Positions 29,126 through 38,510 of a stretch of DNA of 64,000 nucleotides are shown here, in pieces. The position numbers were made by a program, and so were the translations under genes. The DNA comes from a virus, in the IMG/VR virus record IMGVR_UViG_3300044673_000278, positions 1 to 64,000 of that record. The stretch is one strand, 5' to 3'. Within the stretch, counting starts at the first letter, position 1, and every line of letters begins with the position of its first letter. The notes beneath the pieces were generated by a model that saw only the letters and a list, made by a program, of their open reading frames with translations, searched no databases and was not told where the DNA came from.

Positions 29126-30163
29126 ATGAAAAAAACTATCTTGGCAGCAATGTTATCCAGCATTGCTGTTTTTTCTGCATCAGCGCAGACATTAATCAAT
29201 CAACAAGCCACTGTGACTGGAGGCTATGGGACCACCAGTCTAGTAGACACCAACAGCACCAGCAACAGTGTTAGTTCGGTCACTACTACCAACAACAGTA
29301 CCACAAACAACACCAGTACCAGTACCAGTACTGTGAACAGTACCAGCGTCAATACCAACAACAACGTCAACAGCGGAACAATAACTTACAACAATAACAA
29401 TGTTCAAAGCGGTACATTGACCAATAACAACAACAATGCCATGAGTGGCACTGTGACTTACAACAACAACAATGCCATGAGTGGCACTGTGACTTACAAC
29501 AACAACAATGTTCAAAGCGGTACGCTGACCAACAATAACAACAACGTCAATACCAGTACCAGTACCAATGTTAATACCAACAACAATATTAATAGTGGTA
29601 CTCAAACATTTAACAACAACAATGTAAGTACATCAACTAGTACCAACAACAATGTTAATACAGGTACTATGACCTACAATAATAACAATGCTAGCACCAG
29701 CACAGCAGTTAACACCAACAACAATGTTAATACTAGCACAGCTACAAACGTAAATCAAAACGTTCAAACTGGTGACATGACCAATCGCAACATCAACGAT
29801 TCCAACATTACACAAAAGATCATTCAGCCACCACCAACAGCAATTGCTCCTGCAATGATGAGCATGGGCACTGACCTGTGTGTCACAGGTGTTTCGGGTG
29901 CCACACAAACTCAGATTTTTGGTATCAGTTTCGGTGCCACCAAGCGAGACCCCAACTGTGAACGCTTGAAGTTAAGCAAAACCCTGTTTGACATGGGCAT
30001 GAAAGTTGCTGCTGTTGCTACAATGTGTCAAGACCGTAGAATTTGGGACGCTATGATGGCAGCAGGTACACCATGCCCATACGAGGGGTTGATTGGTGAG
30101 CAAGCCCGAGCTGCATGGGAAGCCAATCCTAAAAAGATTCCTACTATTGGTCTAAAGGAGTAA
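29126..30163 (+). CDS. secreted Asn/Thr repeat protein
   Basis: 345 residues. Signal peptide 1-20 (MKKTILAAML...SASA). Residues about 78-225 are 12-residue repeats of the type YNNNNxxSGTxT, suggesting a beta-solenoid or amyloid-like fibre. The C-terminal 100 residues form a folded domain with three Cys (DPNCERLKLSKTLFDMGMKVAAVATMCQD). Antisense open frames here are shadows of the repeat. Exported; role unknown. Confidence 0.75.
   Translation: MKKTILAAMLSSIAVFSASAQTLINQQATVTGGYGTTSLVDTNSTSNSVSSVTTTNNSTTNNTSTSTSTVNSTSVNTNNNVNSGTITYNNNNVQSGTLTNNNNNAMSGTVTYNNNNAMSGTVTYNNNNVQSGTLTNNNNNVNTSTSTNVNTNNNINSGTQTFNNNNVSTSTSTNNNVNTGTMTYNNNNASTSTAVNTNNNVNTSTATNVNQNVQTGDMTNRNINDSNITQKIIQPPPTAIAPAMMSMGTDLCVTGVSGATQTQIFGISFGATKRDPNCERLKLSKTLFDMGMKVAAVATMCQDRRIWDAMMAAGTPCPYEGLIGEQARAAWEANPKKIPTIGLKE
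29357..29800 (+). repeat. 36-nt coding repeats
   Basis: Degenerate tandem units within the 29126 gene; one unit around 29430-29510 is duplicated exactly. No direct repeat/spacer organisation, so not a CRISPR. Confidence 0.75.
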
Positions 30164-30164
30164 G

Positions 30165-32087
30165 ATGACTAGGTTTGTATGTGCGGTTTTGATGCTATTG
30201 ACTTTTGCTAGTTTTGCTCAAAACACAACTCTAGATCCAGCCACTGGCAACCTAGTGTATACCACTGTGAATCCTGCGCCGCAAGGTGCAGATCCTCACT
30301 CTTGGTCTGGGTTTGGTAGCAGTAGCACTGCTACCAGTGGAGGCTTCAGTGGAGGTCATATGCCTGCATACAATACCACTACAGGTACTTTTATGTTTGG
30401 CTATAATCAGGGCACAGTGGCATACACCACAGCAGTCAATCAAGCGTTGGCAATTGCAGGTACAGGAATTCAAGTCAAAGGTTTAAGATACTCTTGGGAA
30501 TATTTCAATCAAGACATGAGTAGAGGCACATTGACAGGCAACATCAGTTTGACTAGTAATACAGGACAAACACTGCAAAGCTACACTTACAACATGCCAC
30601 AAACAACCACTGGTTGGACAAGAATGAGTGGCACAGAAAATTTCAGCACACTATATGCTCCAACTAGTTTGGGCAATCTTAATGTAAGTTTCACAGGCAA
30701 AGATGATCGTTGGTGGGCTGGATACTACGGTCCACAGATCAGAGACATTGGTGTGAATCTATTGTTTAGTGTGGCCACACCTCCACCTATACCCACAGAT
30801 TTTTTACGTTGGGTTAGACTCGCTGATGAAAATGGTGAATTCACATTGACTAAGCCTGGTGTGGTTCGTTATGGTGCGCAAGACTCGTACATATACAGAA
30901 GTTTTGAACCTGGCACATATAGCTGTAGCAACGGCGCCTGGGGCAACGATCCCATAGGTGGCGTTTACAAATCTTGTTCGCTAGGATCAAACACTACTAC
31001 CACCACACCCACTGTTCCTACTACAAACACCAATACAGTAACCACAGTGGTAGTGGAGCCTACTACATTGTTAGAACCAGTAACTACAACAACAACAACA
31101 ACTACAACTACAGCATCACCCACATCAACTGTGACTGACCCTGTTGCAGCCGTGTCTTCGACATCAACCGCAGCAACCAACAATACTTCTCAACCTGGTG
31201 CTGTTGCGTCAGTTGTTTCGGCACCAGCTCCTGCTACAACATCGTCAAACGCTTCAACCAGCAGTTCATCTACCACGGCCAGTGCTGCACAAGCTACAAG
31301 AGAATCCAGTCAGTCAGGCGGCAGCAATGTTGGATTGGCATTGAGTATTATCAGTAGAAATCAAGAACGCGATGCAGCTGGTGCAGCAGTAGCAGCCTCA
31401 GCTGTGTCGCAAGCGCAACAAGCCGCACAATCTGCTCAACAAGAAGCCGCTGCCGTAGCTACAGCAGCAGTGGCCAACAGTACTGCAAACAATGCTGTTG
31501 CCAGTGTAGGCAGTGTTGGAGGTCCAGGTTTTAGAATCAATACTGCTGCTGTTGTTAATACTGCGTCGCAGACGTCAACTGTGCAAAATCTGCCTGGTGT
31601 GGCTGCTGTGTCAGCAATGGGTCCACAGTCCCAAACTGTGTCAACATCAGCAGTTGCACCAATTGCCAGCGTAGGAAGTACGTCGGTTGCACCAACACAG
31701 TCTTTAATTACTACTGGCACAGGATCATCCGTGGTTGAAACCAACGTTGCAATGCCTTCTAACTTCTTGACAGATCGAACCAACCCAATCAATGCCATAA
31801 TTGAGCAACGACTATCATTGCCAAACACTGTTGCTGCTACAACAGGTCCCAGTGTTAATACACGAGCCAGTGACAACGAAGCAGCAGCCGGCGTAAACAT
31901 CGCTACCATGGCCGTGGCGCCTATTGGGTACGGAGACTATTTGAATTTAACTTTGAGAGATGCAGCATTTTATGCACCACGAGAAGTTTATAGAAACCAA
32001 CGTAATGTAGACAACCAACGAGCATTGCGTCAGTTAACCAACGACAGCCGACATCGTGACATGGTCGAGCAACAATACAGGAGATAA
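30165..32087 (+). CDS. large secreted Thr/Ser/Ala-rich protein
   Basis: 640 residues, signal peptide MTRFVCAVLMLLTFASFA. A folded N-terminal domain (about 20-260; WEYFNQDMSRGTLTGNISL, WWAGYYGPQIRDIGVNLLF, SYSCSNGAWGN), then 250 residues of low-complexity Thr/Ser/Ala including a poly-Thr run, then a C-terminal block YLNLTLRDAAFYAPREVYRNQRNVDN. Exported, perhaps a surface or fibre protein. AAAGGAG SD, 1 nt after the previous stop. Confidence 0.7.
   Translation: MTRFVCAVLMLLTFASFAQNTTLDPATGNLVYTTVNPAPQGADPHSWSGFGSSSTATSGGFSGGHMPAYNTTTGTFMFGYNQGTVAYTTAVNQALAIAGTGIQVKGLRYSWEYFNQDMSRGTLTGNISLTSNTGQTLQSYTYNMPQTTTGWTRMSGTENFSTLYAPTSLGNLNVSFTGKDDRWWAGYYGPQIRDIGVNLLFSVATPPPIPTDFLRWVRLADENGEFTLTKPGVVRYGAQDSYIYRSFEPGTYSCSNGAWGNDPIGGVYKSCSLGSNTTTTTPTVPTTNTNTVTTVVVEPTTLLEPVTTTTTTTTTTASPTSTVTDPVAAVSSTSTAATNNTSQPGAVASVVSAPAPATTSSNASTSSSSTTASAAQATRESSQSGGSNVGLALSIISRNQERDAAGAAVAASAVSQAQQAAQSAQQEAAAVATAAVANSTANNAVASVGSVGGPGFRINTAAVVNTASQTSTVQNLPGVAAVSAMGPQSQTVSTSAVAPIASVGSTSVAPTQSLITTGTGSSVVETNVAMPSNFLTDRTNPINAIIEQRLSLPNTVAATTGPSVNTRASDNEAAAGVNIATMAVAPIGYGDYLNLTLRDAAFYAPREVYRNQRNVDNQRALRQLTNDSRHRDMVEQQYRR
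31084..31113 (+). repeat. ACA trinucleotide run
   Basis: About ten ACA/ACT codons encoding poly-Thr within the 30165 gene; prone to slippage. Confidence 0.7.
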
Positions 32088-32089
32088 AA

Positions 32090-32707
32090 ATGTCAGACAA
32101 CAAAGATATCAACGCCAAGATTGATGAAGCTGAAGCAGCGATGAAAAAGTATGCCAGCAAAGATACCGTGATATCCATTGGTGGCTACGAATTTACGCCG
32201 GCCAAACTCATGGTAGCATTTACACTGGTAAGTTCAACCCTGGGTGGACTGTACGGCGCATTTGAAGTGTACAAAGACTATCAGTCAATGAAGAAAAAGA
32301 TTGCCGAATACTCTGCACCTGATTTGAGTGGCTTTGACAAGCGTCTGGCAGTGATTGAAGAAAACAGTCAAAAGACCAGCGACTACACTCGTGACATCAA
32401 AGTAGATCTAAAGAACGATCTTCGTCGCAATGAAAGTGTCACAGAGCAAGTAGAGCGCAGTGTCAAACAGGCTCAGCGCGAAACCGAAGCTGAAATGCGT
32501 GACATGCGCAAGGCAGTTCGCGAAGACCTAGAGCGAGCCCGCGCTGAAGCCAACCAAATTCGCAAGGACATGGAACAAACACGCAAAGAAATCAACTCAG
32601 AGTTTACATCTGCACGTAGAGAAATCAACCGCGAAGTTGAAACACTCAAGCGAGAAGTCGACACCAAGATTCAGCGAGCCATGGACAATCCTTTGGCCAA
32701 TAAATAA
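32090..32707 (+). CDS. membrane-anchored coiled-coil protein
   Basis: 205 residues. One membrane span around 38-62 (LMVAFTLVSSTLGGLYGAF), then about 120 residues of coiled coil with regular charge (VKQAQRETEAEMRDMRKAV). SD AGGAG. Confidence 0.7.
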   Translation: MSDNKDINAKIDEAEAAMKKYASKDTVISIGGYEFTPAKLMVAFTLVSSTLGGLYGAFEVYKDYQSMKKKIAEYSAPDLSGFDKRLAVIEENSQKTSDYTRDIKVDLKNDLRRNESVTEQVERSVKQAQRETEAEMRDMRKAVREDLERARAEANQIRKDMEQTRKEINSEFTSARREINREVETLKREVDTKIQRAMDNPLANK

Positions 32708-32722
32708 ATCAAAGGAGCCACT

Positions 32723-33238
32723 ATGAGCGAAGAAAAGAAACCCCTGAGCCGCAGCGAGCGCGAGGCCAAGATCAAAGACAAAGCAGGATTTGTTATTGTG
32801 GTACTGGCAGCACTGCTGGCTATTAACACCATGATCGGCGGACAAAACTCTAGCAAGATCATGAACAATACCATTGCTGCCAATAATCAGTGGGCTTGGT
32901 ATCAAGCCAAGAACGTGCGTCAAGTGCTATACGAAACCGCAGCAGTGGAATCTAAGATTCCTGCCAACAAAGAAAAGTTTGAAGCCGAAGCCAAACGCAT
33001 GGCCGATGACAAAAAAGAAATCATGGAAAAGGCCAAGGCTTTGGAAGCTGAGCGCGATGTAGCTCGTAAAAAGAGCCCATGGTTTACATGGGGCGGTAGT
33101 GTGCTACAGATTGGTATTGTGTTGCTCACCGCCAGTATTCTTGCTGTGAGCATGCCTATGTTCTGGATCAGTGTTGTAGTGGGATCTGTGGGATCTGTGC
33201 TAGTTAGCCAGGCTCTGTGGATGTGGCTACCCGTTTAA
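32723..33238 (+). CDS. DUF4337-like membrane protein
   Basis: 171 residues. N-terminal span (AGFVIVVLAALLAINTMI), the signature ANNQWAWYQAKNVRQVLYE, a charged helix, and two C-terminal spans. Matches the layout of DUF4337 proteins, whose function is unknown. Last gene of the plus-strand operon, convergent overlap with 33235. Confidence 0.7.
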   Translation: MSEEKKPLSRSEREAKIKDKAGFVIVVLAALLAINTMIGGQNSSKIMNNTIAANNQWAWYQAKNVRQVLYETAAVESKIPANKEKFEAEAKRMADDKKEIMEKAKALEAERDVARKKSPWFTWGGSVLQIGIVLLTASILAVSMPMFWISVVVGSVGSVLVSQALWMWLPV

Positions 33239-33525
33239 AAAAATATCATCTTAGCCAAGGCCACACTGTCTATTGTTACCAGCAATAGATAGTTGGCCAA
33301 CATACCTGAACTGCGTCGAGTCCAAGCTGCCCAGCCAAAAATTGCACATTGCAAGATAAACAGAGGGTACAGTATTAGAAAAGGTGGCGTGGGCACTGTA
33401 AGCATCATTGTAAAACTACAACCAATACTCAAAAACCACGCCAGAATTTCCAGCACACAGCGAATAGGATTACTGTGCCAATCCTCCCGGACCCAACGTA
33501 CTACCCCTGATATCAATTCACGCAT
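33235..33525 (-). CDS. conserved phage membrane protein
   Basis: 96 residues. N-terminal VRWVREDWHSNPIRCVLEI then three hydrophobic segments including PTPPFLILYP and GMLANYLLLVTIDSVAL. A recurrent small membrane protein of T4-type phages, function unknown. Overlaps uvsE by 8 nt. Confidence 0.7.
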   Translation of the reverse strand: MRELISGVVRWVREDWHSNPIRCVLEILAWFLSIGCSFTMMLTVPTPPFLILYPLFILQCAIFGWAAWTRRSSGMLANYLLLVTIDSVALAKMIFF

Positions 33526-34546
33526 TCTCTAACCACTGTTGATGTAACTGATCCGTGGCCAAGTTCTTGCCTTTGGCTTCGACTTCAGTGTCGAAATAAG
33601 GACTAAACGACAGAGCCCAGTCGTTCACAGCACGATTCCAGCAGAAGTCACTGTGAGCACGGAGTTGCTGCTTCTTAAAACCTCTAGCAACAAGAGAATC
33701 AAGGTCTGGTCTAGTGTTTGGATCATGGTCAACCAAAAGATCTTCGCGGCTAACACTAAAGTGCATGCCAGGGCGAACGTCACGCCAAGACTCAATAACC
33801 CGCAAAACACGAGAGTCTTGAGGATTGATATATTCTCCTGTTTTGACCCAGTGGTGATGAATATCCAAAACAAGAGCAACATGCTCAGCCACACCAAGAG
33901 TAATGTCAAGCCCATTAGATACCTCGTCGTTTTCGATTGTAATTAAGTTTCGCGCTTCAGGACTCAATCGCTTGAGTGTGCGTAGGAATTTTTCTGGTCC
34001 GCCCTTGCCGCTCAAATGTACGTTGATCATGAATCCATGATCGTGCCATGTAGAACCATAGCCCATCCAACGAGCCATGTCTGCATGGTACTCAAATTCT
34101 AGGATACTGCGTTCTACAATTTCATCCGATTCGCTAGCCAGCACACAGAACTGTCCGGGATGAAAGCTTAGGCGTACACCCAGTCGGCGTGCTGCTTCGC
34201 CTACAGGAGCAAAGATTTTCTCACAGTGATCTTGAATCTCCTGACGTTGCCACCAGTCAATCCACGAGGGTTCAGTGTAGCCTTGCAGCATTTCACTGCC
34301 CAGTCGAACCATGCGCCGTTCGGGCGCCATGGCACCCACACGCTCTACCATCATCAATGCTGCACGAGCATTGTGGTTCATGATGTCCCATTGACGCTGT
34401 TCGGCTTCGTCCTTGTGTTCGCGAAGCCAGCGCATGGTAGTTGATCTGCCGTTGATATCACGGTCCTTGGCATTGACTTTCATGCCGCCAGTTTCACTGG
34501 GGTCATTGAGCCATTTGCAACAGAAGCCAAAACGAGGTGTAGTCAT
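33518..34546 (-). CDS. uvsE: UV-damage endonuclease UvdE
   Basis: 342 residues. TIM-barrel metal ligands in the expected order: RLSFHPGQFCVL, INVHLSGKGG, NLITIENDE, VLDIHHHWV, and HSDFCWNRAV near the end. Nicks 5' to UV photoproducts for excision repair. ATG lies 7 nt after the -10 box of P12 with no SD, so it is probably a leaderless mRNA. Confidence 0.88.
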   Translation of the reverse strand: MTTPRFGFCCKWLNDPSETGGMKVNAKDRDINGRSTTMRWLREHKDEAEQRQWDIMNHNARAALMMVERVGAMAPERRMVRLGSEMLQGYTEPSWIDWWQRQEIQDHCEKIFAPVGEAARRLGVRLSFHPGQFCVLASESDEIVERSILEFEYHADMARWMGYGSTWHDHGFMINVHLSGKGGPEKFLRTLKRLSPEARNLITIENDEVSNGLDITLGVAEHVALVLDIHHHWVKTGEYINPQDSRVLRVIESWRDVRPGMHFSVSREDLLVDHDPNTRPDLDSLVARGFKKQQLRAHSDFCWNRAVNDWALSFSPYFDTEVEAKGKNLATDQLHQQWLENA

Positions 34547-34553
34547 AAGTGTA

Positions 34554-34582
34554 ATTATACACTTATTTGAATTATTGATCAA
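34554..34582 (-). promoter_or_regulatory. early promoter P12
   Basis: TTGATC (34582-34577), 17 bp, TATAAT (34559-34554). The -35 box contains the TGA stop of the amidinotransferase gene. Confidence 0.8.
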
Positions 34583-35490
34583 CCGCGTACAAGATCCAGT
34601 GTTACACAGTGAAATCCACCACCAAGAGTGCGGCTATGGCGCAGAGTCAGCGGAATGACTTCAAACTTATAACTTTTTAATGTACGAATCAGATCGGTTT
34701 GGGCAGCATCCACAATCACTGTATTGGGATCAACCACTAACATGTTCATAGCAATCCATTTTGATGCGTAGGGATATTCGTGGAAGCCTTGAGCAACCAC
34801 ATCACCTACCCAAATCTTTTGCCAACCGTCAAACACTCGCGGGCAGTTATCCAAATTGACTCTGCTGGCATTCAGCATCACAAGACCTTCACGCAATGGT
34901 ACAATGGTCGAGTCGATGTGTACACCAGCATAAAAGTTGCAAAGTTCAATTGTGACATCTGGGAATTGTTCACACAGCCAATTGTAAGCAGCACGATTGC
35001 CCGATGCTGATTCCAAAAACAGCATTTTGTCGCCTAATCTGGCCACATTGGCTGCATCCAAAATCATGCCTTCGTTTCGGGGCATGTGCAAGTAGTTGGC
35101 AGCAGAATCCACAACGTCATGATAGCATTGAAGTTCCATGTTGCGGCATGGATACATCATGGCAGGATCCACAATGGTATCGCCGTACACAAGGAAACGA
35201 TCTCTGGGACAGTAGTTGTACATGCCATCGTGTGCCTGGAAGTTCAGTGATTCTGGGCGCAGGACTTCTACGCCCAATTTGGTCAGTGTTGTGGCCAATC
35301 TATCCAAATCTTCGTTGGCTTCGTCGATGATCCACTGTGGCACAGCACCGCTGGGCACAGGTGTTTCTTTCCATGAAGTTTTTTCGCTTTCCAGTTTGAA
35401 CACTGGATCATGCACAGGCCAGTTGGCATGTGTGGCATCTCCCACAATGATTTTTCGCAGTGGACTCCACTCGTTGTAACTTGATATCAT
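34579..35490 (-). CDS. amidinotransferase (glycine/inosamine amidinotransferase-like)
   Basis: 303 residues. Motifs of the AGAT superfamily: NEWSPLRKIIVGDATHANWP, CPRDRFLVYGDTIVD, LDAANVARLG, AGVHIDSTIVPL (catalytic His) and TLGGGFHCVTLDL (catalytic Cys). Transfers an amidino group from arginine; the acceptor may be glycine or another amine. Follows an oxygenase-like gene with ATGA overlap. Phage role unknown. Confidence 0.82.
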   Translation of the reverse strand: MISSYNEWSPLRKIIVGDATHANWPVHDPVFKLESEKTSWKETPVPSGAVPQWIIDEANEDLDRLATTLTKLGVEVLRPESLNFQAHDGMYNYCPRDRFLVYGDTIVDPAMMYPCRNMELQCYHDVVDSAANYLHMPRNEGMILDAANVARLGDKMLFLESASGNRAAYNWLCEQFPDVTIELCNFYAGVHIDSTIVPLREGLVMLNASRVNLDNCPRVFDGWQKIWVGDVVAQGFHEYPYASKWIAMNMLVVDPNTVIVDAAQTDLIRTLKSYKFEVIPLTLRHSRTLGGGFHCVTLDLVRG

Positions 35491-36005
35491 AAATGTCCTG
35501 TTATTTGCAGTGTGTAACGATCTTCTAGGCCAATGTTGGCCGCCATGTGTGGTGTGCTATAAACCCATTCTACAGTGTCCCCGGCACGCCAATTTACATA
35601 ACCTCGACCTTCGACTTCTAAGTAATGCCCGGGCTTCCAGTCCTCTAACAACAGCAAGGCTCTGCGTATGGTGTGCTCTCGACCTTGTAAGTCAAACAGT
35701 TCAATATAGCGTTTGTATAGATCGCTGTGTACTGGCATCACCGTGCCTGTGCTCATACGATAAAAAGCAAGGCCAATGTCCTTCCAACCTTGCTCGGCAT
35801 AGATTTTAATGAAATTGTCGGCCCACTTGGGCAGTCGATGTCGCATGTCACACAGGTCGCCGCAGAATTTTTCTGGATATCCCTGTTGTAGCCAGCGGTT
35901 TACGGTTTCCGGGTCGTTGAACGGTTCTTGAATGTAGTCCAGAGTTTTGAACTCATCATCCCAGAACCGTTCGATGTGATACTTAATGCTTGCGGGTGTT
36001 GCCAT
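35487..36005 (-). CDS. 2-oxoglutarate/Fe(II) oxygenase-like protein
   Basis: 172 residues. PVHSDLYKRYIELF gives HxD, TPHMAANIG the distal His, and RYTLQITGHL the 2OG-binding Arg of the double-stranded beta-helix fold, as in Asp/Asn hydroxylase-like enzymes. Cytosolic. Overlaps UDP-glucose dehydrogenase by 23 nt. Confidence 0.7.
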   Translation of the reverse strand: MATPASIKYHIERFWDDEFKTLDYIQEPFNDPETVNRWLQQGYPEKFCGDLCDMRHRLPKWADNFIKIYAEQGWKDIGLAFYRMSTGTVMPVHSDLYKRYIELFDLQGREHTIRRALLLLEDWKPGHYLEVEGRGYVNWRAGDTVEWVYSTPHMAANIGLEDRYTLQITGHL

Positions 36006-37224
36006 AGTGAATTACTTCAACACCATTGGCAGATTCAAGTTTACGCCAGGGATCAACAATAATGCTGCCTGCAGGAATAGCACAGTATGCCTGAGTGCGA
36101 CTTTGTTCGCCGGTGTATTCGTATGTGATCTGTCGATCGTGTGCCCACAAAATAACCGATGAATCTTTGATACCGTCTACAACGTCTGTGGGGTCGTCTG
36201 CCAATGGATCGATGTATTTAACCGATACACCCAATTCTTTAAGGTAGTGCCCAACCAGGGTTGAGTAACTGCCAATGCAGTAGGGAACGTCGGGCTTGTA
36301 TGCTTTGCCGTGAATTACCACAGGCATGTGATTGTTTGCAACCGCAGTGTCAAACAAGAACTGTGCAAGGTTCTTGGCTTGAATTTCGCGAGCATGCATT
36401 ACAGTGTCAAACAGGTCATAGCCAATGTTGTATTCTTGAGCAAGCCAACGCAGTGCAATGTTGTCACGTGGATGACAAGCACCTGCATCGCCCATACCTG
36501 CGGTCATGTACTTGGGTCCCATGATACGCATGGTACTTCGGGCCAGTGCATTGGTAACAACGTCAACATTGATATTGCCAATCTTCATGGCAAAGTCCTG
36601 CACCATGTTCACAAGACCCACCTTGGCTGAAATGAATGTGTTGTAGAAGATCTTGATGGCTTCGCATTCGTCCCAGGTGCCCACTTCGTAACGAGGATCG
36701 TTTTCCATCACTGTTTTGTAAAGTTCGATCAGCTCACCAGCAATGCCAGTGAGGCTACCGTCTTCGGTACCAATCATGACCATCTCGGGGTTGACCATAT
36801 CCCACTTCACGGAACCCATGGCAATGAGATAAGGATTGTACACAAACTCGTGCTTGGGATCTAGCAAGGGCACAAACTTGCGACGAGTAGTACCCGGTAG
36901 CACAGTGGAGATCAGCACAATTTTCTTGCTGGTCTTGGCATATCGGTTGATGTTGTTGATAGCATCAATCACGGCTTCGTGGCCAAAGTCACGAGGTTCC
37001 ATGTGACTGCTGGGCACACTACCGTCGTAACCTTCGGTGTGCGGAGTAGGCACTGCAATAAAGATCCAGTCGCTGTCGTTGACCAATTCTTCAATTCCGC
37101 AAACTTTTACAGAGTTGCTGGTTCGTGGGTAAATATCATAACCACGCACTTCGTGCTTTTCTGCCATTACTTCGGCACAATCAAGTCCAAGTTTACCAAT
37201 TCCGATAAAACCAATTTTTTTCAT
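35983..37224 (-). CDS. UDP-glucose/UDP-sugar 6-dehydrogenase
   Basis: 413 residues. NAD-binding GIGKLG at 8-13, AVPTP, STVLPGTTR, and the catalytic Cys box GMGDAGACHPRDN. The C-terminal domain has KAYKPDVPYCIGS. Oxidises a UDP-hexose to the uronic acid, supplying capsule or glycan precursors. Its ATG is 2 bp from the divergent glycosyltransferase gene. Confidence 0.85.
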   Translation of the reverse strand: MKKIGFIGIGKLGLDCAEVMAEKHEVRGYDIYPRTSNSVKVCGIEELVNDSDWIFIAVPTPHTEGYDGSVPSSHMEPRDFGHEAVIDAINNINRYAKTSKKIVLISTVLPGTTRRKFVPLLDPKHEFVYNPYLIAMGSVKWDMVNPEMVMIGTEDGSLTGIAGELIELYKTVMENDPRYEVGTWDECEAIKIFYNTFISAKVGLVNMVQDFAMKIGNINVDVVTNALARSTMRIMGPKYMTAGMGDAGACHPRDNIALRWLAQEYNIGYDLFDTVMHAREIQAKNLAQFLFDTAVANNHMPVVIHGKAYKPDVPYCIGSYSTLVGHYLKELGVSVKYIDPLADDPTDVVDGIKDSSVILWAHDRQITYEYTGEQSRTQAYCAIPAGSIIVDPWRKLESANGVEVIHYGNTRKH

Positions 37225-37226
37225 GT

Positions 37227-38510
37227 ATGAATATTCCTTTAGATAGATTATACAATTTCATTGACGGTCTTTGCAACCATGATGTTTTAATTTATGGCTT
37301 TTTCCCGCACGGTTCTAAAAATCTCGACGACCTTGGACTGGTTGTTGATTGCGCGGATTGGTTTGAGTTGATGTCTAAACCAACATTGATTTGTCACGAC
37401 CAGGAGCCTTTGAATTTTGATCTATATCAACTCAGCGATTTTCAACAAGCAATTAAATTGAAAACTCAAAGCCACAGCGTTAATCAACAGATCCAACAAA
37501 TGCATCTACGTAGTTTGATTCGTTTGCCTTATAACTGTTTTGAAAAAACGCTGTTGTTGCACAGCGAAGTCAATAGCACAGAACTAGACAAGTATGAACA
37601 GCACGGGTTCATAGGGGTATACTGGTGGAGCCATGCCATGATAGCAAGAGATTGGTATCGATACGCCGAGTACGATCGTTCGTTACAGTATTCCTCTGGC
37701 AACAAAGATTTTTTAATCTACAATAGAGCATGGTCGGGCACCAGAGAATATAGATTGAAGTTTTCCGAGTTGCTTGTTGATGCAGACATTGTAGACCATT
37801 GCTTGACAAGGTTTAATCCTGTGGATCATGTGCATTATTCTGACCATGCCTACAACAACGTAGATTTTTCTGTGACAAGACTTGACCTAGAGTCGTTTTT
37901 TGAAAGAAATACATACTCATCGGCGTCAAGTGCAGAATACAACTCTTTTGAGTACGCTACCTGCGGAATAGAAGTTGTACTAGAAACACTGTTTGATGAT
38001 TCCCGAAATCATCTTACAGAAAAAATTCTTCGACCCATTGCTTGTGGTTGCCCATTTATTCTGGCCAGCACGCCGGGTAGCTTGCAGTACCTCAGAGATT
38101 ACGGATTTGAAACTTTTGGGCAATTCATAGACGAAAGCTACGATAGTATCCAAGATCCAATACTAAGATTACAAGCAATTGTTCAAGAAATGAAAAGGAT
38201 CTCAATGCTGGATCCTGCCCAAAAACAAAAGTTGTTTAGAGATCTCAGAACAATTGCTGCTAGAAACAAAGAAGTATTTTTTAGTAAAAAATGGGCTGAC
38301 AAGATTGCCAATGAGCTAGTTGAAAATCTCAATCATGCACTAGAAGCAATTTGGTCCAGTAGAACTGGGTCTTTGTGGAAAAAACTCAAAGCTGAAACAA
38401 CTGGTAATTTTTGCAATCAGAAGGGCAATATAATCCACAAAGAAGGTGACACAGATCGTTTAATTGCGTGGCTTGAGCAGCCATTGGATCCATTGAAAAT
38501 TAGTTTTTGA
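37227..38510 (+). CDS. glycosyltransferase-like protein
   Basis: 427 residues. HLTEKILRPIACGCPFILASTPGSLQYLRDYGFETF resembles the donor-binding end of fucosyltransferase-like (GT10) enzymes (TEKl..al..g.pPv); the N-terminal half is AT-rich and diverged. Divergent from UDP-sugar dehydrogenase, so probably uses its product. No SD. Low GC, likely horizontally gained. Confidence 0.6.
   Translation: MNIPLDRLYNFIDGLCNHDVLIYGFFPHGSKNLDDLGLVVDCADWFELMSKPTLICHDQEPLNFDLYQLSDFQQAIKLKTQSHSVNQQIQQMHLRSLIRLPYNCFEKTLLLHSEVNSTELDKYEQHGFIGVYWWSHAMIARDWYRYAEYDRSLQYSSGNKDFLIYNRAWSGTREYRLKFSELLVDADIVDHCLTRFNPVDHVHYSDHAYNNVDFSVTRLDLESFFERNTYSSASSAEYNSFEYATCGIEVVLETLFDDSRNHLTEKILRPIACGCPFILASTPGSLQYLRDYGFETFGQFIDESYDSIQDPILRLQAIVQEMKRISMLDPAQKQKLFRDLRTIAARNKEVFFSKKWADKIANELVENLNHALEAIWSSRTGSLWKKLKAETTGNFCNQKGNIIHKEGDTDRLIAWLEQPLDPLKISF

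Noticed and set aside
29240-29605. Open frame on the minus strand rich in Val/Ile (VVVIG repeats)
   Set aside because: Antisense shadow of the Asn/Thr repeats in the secreted protein; no SD or start context.
29357-29800. 36-nt repeats resembling CRISPR spacing
   Set aside because: Units are contiguous, in frame and code for a 12-residue protein repeat; no distinct spacers and no cas genes.
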